A DNA stretch of 64,000 nt. Origin: Sagittula stellata E-37 (GTDB taxonomy: Bacteria > Pseudomonadota > Alphaproteobacteria > Rhodobacterales > Rhodobacteraceae). The stretch lies in NCBI RefSeq assembly GCF_039724765.1, contig NZ_CP155729.1:806001-870000 (forward strand), read 5' to 3'. Below, piece after piece: positions 9,131 to 16,845 of the stretch. The notes beneath the pieces were generated by a model, which was not told the origin of the DNA, ran no database searches, and worked only from the letters and a program-made list of their open reading frames with translations. The first letter of the stretch is position 1. Every line of letters begins with the position of its first letter. A program made the translations under genes and the position numbers.

Positions 9131-10729
9131 TTACTCCGCCGGGGACACGACGCCGCGCGACCGCAGTCGTGCGTCGTGCCGCCGTTGCCAGTCATCCGTC
9201 TCCGCAACGTCTAGGTACGGCCCTTTGCGGATGTATTTCACCATCAGGCTTACCTCGATCACGAAGAGGACCGTGTAGAACAGGATGAACCCGGCCAGCG
9301 TGAACAGCACGTCAGCCACGCTGAGGTGCGACACCGACATTGCCGTCGGCAGCACGCCCGAGACGGTCCACGGCTGGCGCCCGAACTCGGCCACGAACCA
9401 GCCCAACTCGGCGGCGATCCACGGCATCGGAATCCACGCCACCGCGCCCCAGAGCGCCCAACGCGGAAAGGTCATCCGCCGGAAGGACGCGCGCCAGAAG
9501 AAATACGCCGTCAGGAGGATGAAGCTGAAGCCGAGGCCCACCATGATCCGGAACGCCCAGAACAGCGGCGCGACGCCCGGCACGGTGTCCCAGGCCGCCT
9601 TGTCGATCTGCTCTTCGGTGGCATCGCGCGGATCGTCCACGTAGCGCTTCAGCAGGAAGGCATAACCCAGGTCCATGGAGTTCTGCTCGAACACGAAGCG
9701 GGCCTCGGGCGGCACGTCGCCACGGTTCTCGCGCACGGTCATCAGCGCGTCGTAGGCGATGATGCCGCGCCGCACGCGTTCCTTGTTCTCGGCCACCAGA
9801 TCCTTGATGCCGGGGATCTCCTCCGTCAGGCTCCGGGTGCCGATCAGGCCCATGACCCAGGGGATTTCCACCGCGTAGTGCGTCTCGCGCGCTTCCTTGT
9901 CGGGGAAGCCCACCAGTGTGAAGGGCGCGGGTGCCTCGTGCGTTTCCCACATCGCCTCGATCGAGGCGAGCTTCATCTTCTGCACCTGCCCGGCGGAATA
10001 GCCCGATTCGTCGCCCAGCACGACCACCGACAGCGCCGCGGCAAGGCCAAAGGCCGAGGCCACCGCGATGGACCGCCGCGCCATGTCCGTGAACCGGCCC
10101 TGCAACAGGTAGAGTGCCGAAACCCCGAGCACGAAAAGCGAGGCCGTCACATAGCCGGCGCTCACGGTGTGCACGAACTTCGACTGCGCCACCTCGTTGA
10201 AGATGACCTCGAAGAAGTCGGTCATCTCCATGCGCATGGTCTCGGGGTTGAACTCCGCGCCGACCGGGTTGTTCATCCAGCCGTTGGCGATCAGGATCCA
10301 AAGCGCCGAAAAATTCGACCCGATGGCCACCAGCCACGCCACGACAAGGTGCTGCACCTTCGACAGCTTGTCCCAGCCGAAGAAGAACAGCCCGACAAAG
10401 GTGGCCTCAAGGAAGAAGGCCATCATCCCTTCGATGGCCAGCGGCGCGCCGAACACGTCGCCCACGTAATGCGAATAATACGACCAGTTCATGCCGAACT
10501 GGAATTCCATCGTTATGCCTGTCGCGACGCCCAGCACGAAGTTGATGCCGAACAGCGTGCCCCAGAACTTCGTCATCTGCCGCCAGATCGGGCGGTTCGT
10601 CATGACGTAGACGGTCTCCATGATGGCGACGATGATCGACAACCCCAGCGTGAGCGGCACGAACAGGAAGTGATACATAGCCGTCAGGGCAAATTGCAGG
10701 CGCGACAGCTCGACCAGTCCGATCTCCAT
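9131..10729 (-). CDS. cydA: cytochrome bd ubiquinol oxidase subunit I
   Basis: A 532-residue catalytic subunit that binds haems b558, b595 and d. Landmarks are the N-terminal LSRLQFALTAMYHFLFVP (an axial histidine near residue 20), GVATGITMEFQFGMNW, WILIANGWMNNPVG, and GRQPWTVSGVLPT in the last third. The periplasmic Q-loop is of intermediate length. First gene of cydABX; AAGGAGCTCTCTT precedes the ATG. Control elements are listed separately: an FNR-type box centred 88 bp and an Rrf2-type dyad centred 33 bp before the start. Confidence 0.97.
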   Translation of the reverse strand: MEIGLVELSRLQFALTAMYHFLFVPLTLGLSIIVAIMETVYVMTNRPIWRQMTKFWGTLFGINFVLGVATGITMEFQFGMNWSYYSHYVGDVFGAPLAIEGMMAFFLEATFVGLFFFGWDKLSKVQHLVVAWLVAIGSNFSALWILIANGWMNNPVGAEFNPETMRMEMTDFFEVIFNEVAQSKFVHTVSAGYVTASLFVLGVSALYLLQGRFTDMARRSIAVASAFGLAAALSVVVLGDESGYSAGQVQKMKLASIEAMWETHEAPAPFTLVGFPDKEARETHYAVEIPWVMGLIGTRSLTEEIPGIKDLVAENKERVRRGIIAYDALMTVRENRGDVPPEARFVFEQNSMDLGYAFLLKRYVDDPRDATEEQIDKAAWDTVPGVAPLFWAFRIMVGLGFSFILLTAYFFWRASFRRMTFPRWALWGAVAWIPMPWIAAELGWFVAEFGRQPWTVSGVLPTAMSVSHLSVADVLFTLAGFILFYTVLFVIEVSLMVKYIRKGPYLDVAETDDWQRRHDARLRSRGVVSPAE

Positions 10730-10751
10730 AAGAGAGCTCCTTGGTGTTTAT

Positions 10752-10772
10752 TTCCGCATCCGTGATGCGGAA
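10752..10772. promoter_or_regulatory. perfect dyad, proposed Rrf2-regulator operator at cydA
   Basis: TTCCGCATC-N3-GATGCGGAA is a perfect 9+3+9 palindrome, 20-40 bp before the cydA start and immediately downstream of the transcription start predicted from the FNR box. Related copies occur at 10826 and 14184. A repressor bound here would block transcription of cydABX. Assignment to the nearby Rrf2 protein is inference. Confidence 0.65.
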
Positions 10773-10782
10773 TTCGTGGCGC

Positions 10783-10824
10783 TTATATATTCCACATTCA
10801 AGATACGAAATTGACACAGGTCAA
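10783..10824 (-). promoter_or_regulatory. FNR-type box and -10 element of the cydABX promoter
   Basis: TTGAC-N4-GTCAA at 10811-10824 is a symmetric FNR/FnrL-type box (consensus TTGAT-N4-ATCAA). On the minus strand an A/T block, ATATAA (10788-10783), lies where the -10 of a class II FNR-activated promoter should be if the box is centred at -41.5. This predicts a start near 10776. Confidence 0.65.
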
Positions 10825-10825
10825 A

Positions 10826-10846
10826 TTCCGCATCACGGTTACGACA
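10826..10846. promoter_or_regulatory. second, imperfect copy of the Rrf2-type dyad
   Basis: TTCCGCATC at 10826-10834 repeats the left arm of the cydA dyad exactly. After the 3-nt spacer the right arm matches only 5 of 9 positions. It directly abuts the FNR box, so binding could compete with FNR. Confidence 0.4.
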
Positions 10847-10892
10847 TTAGCCAATTGGTCCGGCAGGGGAATGTCACAGATTGGCGCGGGTC

Positions 10893-12536
10893 TCAGGATG
10901 TGAACGGACGTAGCGACACAACCCGGTCGGCGTCCGCGATCTCGGCCCGGCGGTGGGCCGCCAGAAGGATCGCCGCATCCGGCAGCGCCGCGCGCAGCCC
11001 GGCCATCACACGCTCTGCGGTTGCGCGGTCCAGCCCCTCTGTCGGCTCGTCCAGCAGCAGAACGCCCGGTCGGCGCAGCAGGGCGCGGGCGAGCACCAGC
11101 CGACGCGCCTCGCCCCCCGACAGGCCCGCCCCATGGAACCCCAAGGGCGCGTCCAGCCCCCCTTTGGCTGCGGCGACATGGCCCAGTGCCACCGCCTCCA
11201 GCGCGGCCGCCAGTTCGGTGTCCGTGGCCTCCGGCGCGGCAAGACGGAGGTTTTCGGAAATCGTGCCCGCGATCAGCGCGTGCCGCTGCGGGACCATCGC
11301 CACTGTCCGGCGCAGCGCGGGCTCTGTCACGCGGGCGAGGTCGGTCCCGCCCAGCGTCACCCGTCCGCCGACTGGTGCCAGCACCCCGGCGGCCATCAGG
11401 AGGACCGTGCTCTTGCCGCTGCCACTCGGGCCGGTCAGGGCCACTGTCTCTCCCGCCGCGACGTGGAGCGACAGCGGCGCGAACAGCGACCGCGCCTGTC
11501 CCTGCGCAAAGGTCACCGCCTCCATGACCAGCACACCGGACGGCGCGACGCCCCCGGTGGCCTCCGGCACGTCGAGCGCGGGCGCCACCCGCCGCGCGGC
11601 CGAGATCATCCGACCGACCTCCGCCAGCGCCCGCCTTACCGGGGCCACCGTCTCTCCCAACGCCAGCGCGGCCAGTGTGCCGACGGCGACCTCGGGCGCA
11701 CCCACATCTCCCGTCCGTGCCAGCGTCGCGCCAAGGCCAAGCGCGCCGCCGACCACTAGCGTGCCGATCAGGTCGAGGCCAAAGCCCATGCGCCGCTCCA
11801 CCCGGTCGACCTCGGCCCGAGCCGCGGCGTGCCGTGCCACGGCACCGCGCACCGACTCTGCCGCCCGGTCGAGCTGGCCGAAGACCGCCAGGTCCTCGCG
11901 CGCGCCCACCATATCCACCAGCCGCGACCGCATCGCCTGCATGGCCGCCTCTGTCCGGCGCGCTGGGCGCCGCGCCAGCCGCGCCCCGGCCACGAAGACC
12001 AGCGTCGGCCCGCACAGATAGCCGCAGACGACCCACAGCCCGATCCAGGGGTGCACCAGCCACGCCAGCACCAGCCCGCTCGCAAGGATCACCGCGCCGC
12101 CCGCCAGCCCCGGCAGCAGCAGCCGCAGCATGACCCCGTCCAGCGCGTCGATGTCGGCCACCAGCCGGTTCAGGACGGCCCGGGCGCGCAGCCGCTCCAG
12201 CCGCCGCCAGGGCGCCGAGACAAGGCCCTGCATCAGCCGCACCCGCAGCCGCGACAAGGCGCGCAGCGTGGCGTCATGGGTCAGAACCCGCTCTCCATAA
12301 CGCGCCGCCGTCCGTCCCAACGCCAGCAGACGCACCATGGCCGAAGGCACGAGAACGTTGAAGAAGGCACCCGCGCCCGCCAGCCCGGCCATCGCCGCCG
12401 CCGTGATGAACCACCCCGACACGCCCAGCAGCGCCACGCCCATGACCAGCACCAGCACGGTCAGCGCAAAGCCCCGCAGCACGGCCCGGATCTCTTCGCC
12501 GATCAGAGGCCCGACGATGCGCCAGAGCGCCCTCAT
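10893..12536 (-). CDS. cydC: cysteine/glutathione ABC exporter, CydC
   Basis: A 547-residue fused membrane/ATPase half-transporter. Six helices fill about residues 1-300. The ATPase part has Walker A (GPSGSGKST), signature LSGGEARR and Walker B (VLLLDEPTEGLD). CydDC exports cysteine and glutathione to the periplasm and is needed to assemble cytochrome bd. The ATG overlaps the end of cydD as ATGA, so translation is coupled. It sits directly upstream of cydABX on the same strand; the 163-bp gap holds the cydA promoter. Confidence 0.93.
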   Translation of the reverse strand: MRALWRIVGPLIGEEIRAVLRGFALTVLVLVMGVALLGVSGWFITAAAMAGLAGAGAFFNVLVPSAMVRLLALGRTAARYGERVLTHDATLRALSRLRVRLMQGLVSAPWRRLERLRARAVLNRLVADIDALDGVMLRLLLPGLAGGAVILASGLVLAWLVHPWIGLWVVCGYLCGPTLVFVAGARLARRPARRTEAAMQAMRSRLVDMVGAREDLAVFGQLDRAAESVRGAVARHAAARAEVDRVERRMGFGLDLIGTLVVGGALGLGATLARTGDVGAPEVAVGTLAALALGETVAPVRRALAEVGRMISAARRVAPALDVPEATGGVAPSGVLVMEAVTFAQGQARSLFAPLSLHVAAGETVALTGPSGSGKSTVLLMAAGVLAPVGGRVTLGGTDLARVTEPALRRTVAMVPQRHALIAGTISENLRLAAPEATDTELAAALEAVALGHVAAAKGGLDAPLGFHGAGLSGGEARRLVLARALLRRPGVLLLDEPTEGLDRATAERVMAGLRAALPDAAILLAAHRRAEIADADRVVSLRPFTS

Positions 12537-14104
12537 GTTGCCGCCCCCAGCGTCACCACCCGGTCCAGGCGTGCCGCAAGCCCCGCGTCATGGGTCGCGA
12601 CGATCAGCGAGCCGCCCGCCTGCGCGAACCCCAGCAGCGCCCCGGCCACCGCCTCTGCCGTCGCGGGGTCGAGGTCCGCCGTCGGCTCGTCCGCCAGCAA
12701 TGCGCCCCGGCCCGCCATCAGCGCTCGGGCCAGCGTCACGCGCCGCGCCTCGCCGCCCGACAGGCCCGCGCCGCGTTCGCCCAGCACGGTCAGCGCGCCG
12801 CGCGGCAGGGCGGCCAGCACCTCCGCCAGTTGCGCCCGCGCTACCACGTCGTCCGGCACCTCCGCGCCGAAACCCACGTTGTACCGCAGCGACCGGTCGA
12901 GGAAGTGCGGTGCCTGCGGCATCCAGCCCAAGCCTGCGCGCCAGCCGTCGATGACCTCCGGCAGGGGACGGCCGCCGACACGCACTTCGCCCGCCGAGGG
13001 CCGCTCCAGCCCGGCCAGCACCCGCAGCAGTGTCGTCTTGCCCGCGCCGCTCGGGCCGGTGATTGCCACGCTTTCTCCCGGGGCCACCTCGATGTCCGGC
13101 AGCGCGATGCCCCGCGCCACCACGCCGCGCAGCGCCACGGGTCCCATGGGCGCGCCTGCGTCGCCGCCGCGCATCAGCGCCGGTCTGGCCTCGGCGCGCC
13201 AGTCCGCAAGCTCCGCCTCCACCGCTTCGGCCGCTGCCTTGTCGTGCCATGCGGCGGCCAGGTCGCGCAGCGGCTGGAAGAACTCCGGCGCCAGCAACAA
13301 CAGCCAGATGCCCGCCGCCGGGGACAGCACGCCGCCCCATGTGCCCCAGCCGATCACGCCCAACAGGTGAAAGCCAGTCCAGACCGCCACCATCGCCACG
13401 CCAAGCGCCGCGAACAGCTCAAGCACCGTGGAGGACAGGAAGGCGATGCGGAGCACCGCCATCGTCCGCGCCCGCAACCCTTCGGAGGACGCCGCGAAGC
13501 CGCTGACCACCGGCCCGCCCGCACCGATCAGACGCAGGTCGGCGAGCGCGGAAAGCCGGTCCACCAGAAGGTCGCTCAGGTCGCCGATCTCGACCATCTG
13601 GCGCGCGCTGGCCTCTTTCGCGGCCCAGCCGACCAATGCCATGAAAACCGGGATCAGCGGCCCCGCCATCACGAAGATCAGCGCCACGGCCCAGGACTGC
13701 GACACGGCGATGGCAAGGATCAGCAGGGGGACCACCGTGGCGCGCAGGCGGGCGGGGCGGTAGCGCATCAGGTAGGGGCGCAGCGCCTCCAGCTTTTCCG
13801 CCATGAGCGCCGCCAGCGCCCCCGGTCCGCCCAGGGCCGACGGCGCGGCGGCTGCCGCTTCGGCTGACACGATCTCTGCCCGGGCCGCGCCGATCCGCGC
13901 CTCGGCAAGGGCGGAAAGCTGCGCCTGTGCGATGCGCTCCAGTCCGGCGCGCAGCACGCCCAACGCGACAAAGCCGCCCGCCACGCCCCAGACCGGCAGC
14001 GCCCCGGTCCCGGCCATCAGGTCGGCCAGAAGCGCGGCCAGCAGCCAGGCCTGCACAGGCCACACCAGCGCCTGCGCCAGAGAGGCCACCTGTCCGTTCC
14101 GCAT
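12533..14104 (-). CDS. cydD: cysteine/glutathione ABC exporter, CydD
   Basis: A 523-residue half-transporter with an N-terminal membrane domain, Walker A (GPSGAGKTT), signature LSGGEARR and Walker B (ALLADEPTADLD). It pairs with CydC, and together they are required for cytochrome bd maturation. The frame is open to 14191, but the ATG at 14104 is preceded by CGGAGGGTGAC, a strong ribosome site, and gives a normal N-terminus. It is divergent from the Rrf2 regulator, with an FNR-like box and an Rrf2-type dyad between them. Confidence 0.92.
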   Translation of the reverse strand: MRNGQVASLAQALVWPVQAWLLAALLADLMAGTGALPVWGVAGGFVALGVLRAGLERIAQAQLSALAEARIGAARAEIVSAEAAAAAPSALGGPGALAALMAEKLEALRPYLMRYRPARLRATVVPLLILAIAVSQSWAVALIFVMAGPLIPVFMALVGWAAKEASARQMVEIGDLSDLLVDRLSALADLRLIGAGGPVVSGFAASSEGLRARTMAVLRIAFLSSTVLELFAALGVAMVAVWTGFHLLGVIGWGTWGGVLSPAAGIWLLLLAPEFFQPLRDLAAAWHDKAAAEAVEAELADWRAEARPALMRGGDAGAPMGPVALRGVVARGIALPDIEVAPGESVAITGPSGAGKTTLLRVLAGLERPSAGEVRVGGRPLPEVIDGWRAGLGWMPQAPHFLDRSLRYNVGFGAEVPDDVVARAQLAEVLAALPRGALTVLGERGAGLSGGEARRVTLARALMAGRGALLADEPTADLDPATAEAVAGALLGFAQAGGSLIVATHDAGLAARLDRVVTLGAAT

Positions 14105-14164
14105 TGTCACCCTCCGTCCGCGTCTGGCCGGCTTTTGCCCTGTCGCCGGCGCGGCGCACGCGCC

Positions 14165-14178
14165 CTGATCTGGATCAA
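14165..14178. promoter_or_regulatory. FNR-like box between cydD and the Rrf2 gene
   Basis: CTGAT-N4-ATCAA, one mismatch from the FNR consensus TTGAT-N4-ATCAA in either reading. Its centre is 67 bp before cydD and 58 bp before the Rrf2 gene, so it could serve either divergent promoter. Confidence 0.5.
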
Positions 14179-14183
14179 GGATA

Positions 14184-14204
14184 TTCCGCATGGCGGATGC
14201 AAGA
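14184..14204. promoter_or_regulatory. Rrf2-type dyad in the cydD/rrf2 divergent promoter
   Basis: The left arm TTCCGCATG matches 8 of 9 and the right arm GATGCAAGA 6 of 9 positions of the dyad found at cydA, with the same 3-nt spacer. It ends 25 bp before the Rrf2 start codon, a position suited to autorepression. Confidence 0.55.
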
Positions 14205-14229
14205 AAGACGCCCAGCCAGAGGAGCGGCC

Positions 14230-14745
14230 ATGCGTCTCACCACCCGAACCAACCTCGCCGCGCGTGTCCTGATGTTCTGCGCGGCCAATCCCGGCACGCA
14301 GGTCCGCAGCGCCCAGATCGCCGCCGCCTGCAATGCCTCCGCCAACCACGTCGCCCGCGTGGTGCAGCAGTTGCAGTCCGAAGGCTTCCTGTCCACCCGG
14401 CGGGGGCGGACCGGCGGGCTGCAACTGGCCCGGCCTCCCTCGGCCATTTCCATCGGGACGGTCTTCCGCCTGTTCGAGACCGAGATCCCCTTTGCCGAGT
14501 GTTTCGATCCGGTTGCCAACACATGCCCTTTGACAGGCACCTGCCGCCTGAAGCGTTACCTGACGCGTGCGCTCGATGCCTTCTATCAGGAGCTCGACCG
14601 CGTGACGCTCGACGATCTGACGCAGGGCAATTGCGGGCTGGACCGGTTGCTGGCGCTCAGCCCGGCCCTGCCGGGCGCCTGCGACGCTTCGGACTTGGCT
14701 TCGGACAGGGGGCCCGCGGCGGCCGTGCGGCGCAACGGTCCGTAG
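14230..14745 (+). CDS. Rrf2 family (NsrR/IscR-type) transcriptional regulator
   Basis: A 171-residue regulator. A winged helix at 1-75 contains ANHVARVVQQLQSEGF and the wing RGRTGGLQLAR, as in NsrR, RirA and IscR. Three cysteines, C91, C99 and C105 (CFDPVANTCPLTGTC), mark an Fe-S binding loop. The C-X7-C-X5-C spacing differs from the usual C-X5-C-X5-C, so the cluster or its fourth ligand may differ. The sensor class responds to NO, O2 or iron status. The gene is divergent from cydD, and matching dyads lie at both cyd promoters, so its likely target is the bd oxidase system and itself. ATG follows AGAGGAGC. Residues after about 145 look disordered. Confidence 0.88.
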   Translation: MRLTTRTNLAARVLMFCAANPGTQVRSAQIAAACNASANHVARVVQQLQSEGFLSTRRGRTGGLQLARPPSAISIGTVFRLFETEIPFAECFDPVANTCPLTGTCRLKRYLTRALDAFYQELDRVTLDDLTQGNCGLDRLLALSPALPGACDASDLASDRGPAAAVRRNGP

Positions 14746-14780
14746 GGCGGGGCTGTGCGCCGCCTCCCCCGGTCTGCCGG

Positions 14781-15332
14781 TCAGTGCAACCCGTCGGGTC
14801 CGTGCTTCAGGATCACCGGGACGATCAGGTCCTCCTCGTCGGCCAGATGCCGGCGCAGCAGCGTCTCGAAGCCGATCACGTCCTCGCGGAAGGTTCCGGC
14901 CTCCCGCTTGCCGCGCAGCACACCGTTGGCCCCGTCGGCGAATTGCGCGATCAGCCCGTCCATCGCGTGGTGATCGCGGTCGAGGATCTCGAAGCCCCTG
15001 TCCAGCCGCGCCTCACGCGCTTTCAGCACCGGAAAATAGTGCATGTCCTCGATCTGGTGATGGCCGTGGAGGTTCTGCACCAGCATGCCGCCGTACCGGC
15101 TCAGCCTTGCCTGCATCTCGCGCGGGTCCATCTGGCCGTCGACCACGCCCTCCGCATCGGTGCGCATCACCTCGCAGAGCTGCCGGAACATTTCGTGCCG
15201 GTCCAGCCAGAAGGCCACCAGTCCGGCAAAGTTGGGGTGCGCCTGCCAGTCGGCACGCGGGAAGGCCTCCAGAAGCACCCTCAGCGCTTCCGGCAGCCCA
15301 TCCCGTTCCGTCAGATCGTAAAGCTTGTCCAT
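14781..15332 (-). CDS. hemerythrin-domain protein
   Basis: A 183-residue, mainly helical protein with histidine/acid motifs of a di-iron hemerythrin bundle: HHQIEDMHYFPVL, DRDHHAMDGL and RRHLADEEDLIVPV. Such proteins bind O2 or NO or help repair Fe-S and di-iron centres under nitrosative stress. It begins 31 bp downstream of the universal stress gene on the same strand and is probably co-transcribed with it. The frame is open to 15407; the ATG at 15332 was chosen because the extra upstream residues look non-coding. The ribosome site is weak. Confidence 0.83.
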   Translation of the reverse strand: MDKLYDLTERDGLPEALRVLLEAFPRADWQAHPNFAGLVAFWLDRHEMFRQLCEVMRTDAEGVVDGQMDPREMQARLSRYGGMLVQNLHGHHQIEDMHYFPVLKAREARLDRGFEILDRDHHAMDGLIAQFADGANGVLRGKREAGTFREDVIGFETLLRRHLADEEDLIVPVILKHGPDGLH

Positions 15333-15363
15333 GGGGGCACATCTGCGCCCGCCGCGCGTCTTG

Positions 15364-15777
15364 TCAACGCACCACGTGCACAGCACAGGTGACGTGGCGC
15401 ACAACATGCGCCGCGACCGAGCCGATCAGCAGGTCCTGCATCCCAGGCCGGTGCGAGGCCATGACCACCAGGTCCACCCCGTGCCGCTCCACCCGCTCGA
15501 CGATCGACCGCGCCGCATGGCCGGACACGACCACGGGCACGCCACCCGGCACACCTTCGGCCAGTTGCGCGACCCTCTTCTCAAGGTGCTTTCGCGTCTC
15601 CGCAATATACTCTGTCGGCAGGTAGCTTGCGATGTAGCCCGGCACCTCCTCCACCACGTGCAGGACGGTGATCGTCGCGCCCTCGACCGCCAATCGTTGG
15701 GCCACCTCCAGCACCTTCGCGACAGAGACGCCCCCCGCCTCGTCGAACACGACCGGAACCAGAATATTGCGATACAT
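15364..15777 (-). CDS. universal stress protein, UspA family
   Basis: A 137-residue single-domain Usp. N-terminal MYRNILVPVVFDEAG and C-terminal DLVVMASHRPGMQDLLIGSVAAHVVRHVTCAVHVVR match the nucleotide-binding fold; the glycine-rich ATP loop is partly preserved (HRPGMQDLLIGSVA). Usp genes of this type often belong to FNR regulons in Rhodobacterales. The ATG at 15777 has an excellent AGGAGGT site. Likely first gene of a two-gene unit with the hemerythrin gene. Confidence 0.9.
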   Translation of the reverse strand: MYRNILVPVVFDEAGGVSVAKVLEVAQRLAVEGATITVLHVVEEVPGYIASYLPTEYIAETRKHLEKRVAQLAEGVPGGVPVVVSGHAARSIVERVERHGVDLVVMASHRPGMQDLLIGSVAAHVVRHVTCAVHVVR

Positions 15778-15854
15778 CGAAAGACCTCCTGTCCCGCCGC
15801 CCGTCAGCCGGGCCGGCTGTTGCCTCATCCTGCGCGCGCCCGCAGGAAACTGCC

Positions 15855-15868
15855 TTGATTCAGGTCAT
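15855..15868 (-). promoter_or_regulatory. FNR-like box upstream of the universal stress gene
   Basis: TTGAT-N4-GTCAT (minus-strand reading ATGAC-N4-ATCAA), two mismatches from the FNR consensus. It lies 84 bp before the start codon, close to the position of the FNR box relative to cydA. Suggestive only. The remaining 15778-16061 shows no other feature. Confidence 0.4.
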
Positions 15869-16061
15869 GCCGCGACGGTGCCGAAAACCGGCCACAATGC
15901 GCACACATTGGTCGCTTAACCTTCTTGGCAGGTGACAGAACGTACCTCCTTCCGCGCAAGGCAGCCGAAACGGCCCACCCCTGCGCGCGTCAACTGCCAT
16001 GTGCGTGGCCCGCTCCGGGCCACCCGGCAGCGGACACGCTCCCGACCAGAGTGAGGAAACG

Positions 16062-16751
16062 ATGCGTTACCTGATTGCCGAAACCGACTGGACCCTGATG
16101 ACCCTCGCAGCCGAGCTTGCCGCGAACGGAACGCTGATGACGCGCACCGACCGGATCGAGGACATCCCCCACTTCATGCGCCATGGCGAAGCGGACCTGC
16201 TGATCGTCGCCGCCGACCAGTTCGGGCCGCGTGGCCTGTCGCTCTCTGCGGTCCGCCAGGCCGCGCCGGACATGCCTATTGCCCTCGTTACGGCGAAACC
16301 CACATCGCAGCAGATCGCCACGATGCTCGACAGCGGCGTCGATTGCGTGCTCGATTCGGCCCGTCCGGCCGAAGAGAACGTCGTCATCCTGCAGGCCGTC
16401 GCCCGCCGGGCGCGCGGGCTGGGCCGTCCGCAGATCGTGCACGGACCGCTGCGCATCGACCTTCTGACCCGCAAGGCCTACATGCTGGCCTGTCCGATCA
16501 AGCTGTCGCCGAAGCTGTACGAACTGCTCGAATACCTCGCGTTGCGGCCCGGCCAGCTTGTGACCCGTTCGGAGCTCCTGTCCCACATCTACGGGCTGGA
16601 GAACGAACCGGACGCCCGCGTCTTCGACGTCTACGTCTGCAACCTGCGCGCCTGCCTTGCCGCGGCGGACGGGGCGGTGGACATCGAAACCGTGCGCGGG
16701 GCCGGGTTCCGCTTCGCCGCCGCCGACCTCTCTACCCCGATCGCGGCCTGA
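16062..16751 (+). CDS. OmpR-type response regulator with a degenerate receiver
   Basis: A 229-residue protein with an N-terminal receiver-like domain (1-115) and a C-terminal winged helix (about 128-222, ending TVRGAGFRF). In the receiver, the phospho-acceptor position expected after DLLIV is alanine (A50), while the lysine of the switch region (VTAK, K79) and the downstream glycine (G58) remain. It is therefore unlikely to be activated by aspartyl phosphorylation in the normal way. No histidine kinase gene is adjacent. The ATG at 16062 follows GTGAGGAAAC; an in-frame GTG at 15999 is less likely. The target is unknown. Confidence 0.85.
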   Translation: MRYLIAETDWTLMTLAAELAANGTLMTRTDRIEDIPHFMRHGEADLLIVAADQFGPRGLSLSAVRQAAPDMPIALVTAKPTSQQIATMLDSGVDCVLDSARPAEENVVILQAVARRARGLGRPQIVHGPLRIDLLTRKAYMLACPIKLSPKLYELLEYLALRPGQLVTRSELLSHIYGLENEPDARVFDVYVCNLRACLAAADGAVDIETVRGAGFRFAAADLSTPIAA

Positions 16752-16845
16752 CGCGGGCGCGACCGTGCGCGCATGGCGGCACGAAACGGCACCGAAGGCG
16801 CGCAGTTTCCCTTCTCCGGACCCGGCCATGTGCTAGGGTCCGGAC

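Noticed and set aside
7143..9278. 711-residue frame across the ferric-reductase-like gene, terminator and cydB
   Set aside because: It runs through two genes of opposite strand and a terminator; the composition is Arg/Gly/His noise.
9326..10765. 479-residue frame antisense to cydA
   Set aside because: His/Arg/Gln-rich translation typical of antisense high-GC shadows; cydA is certain.
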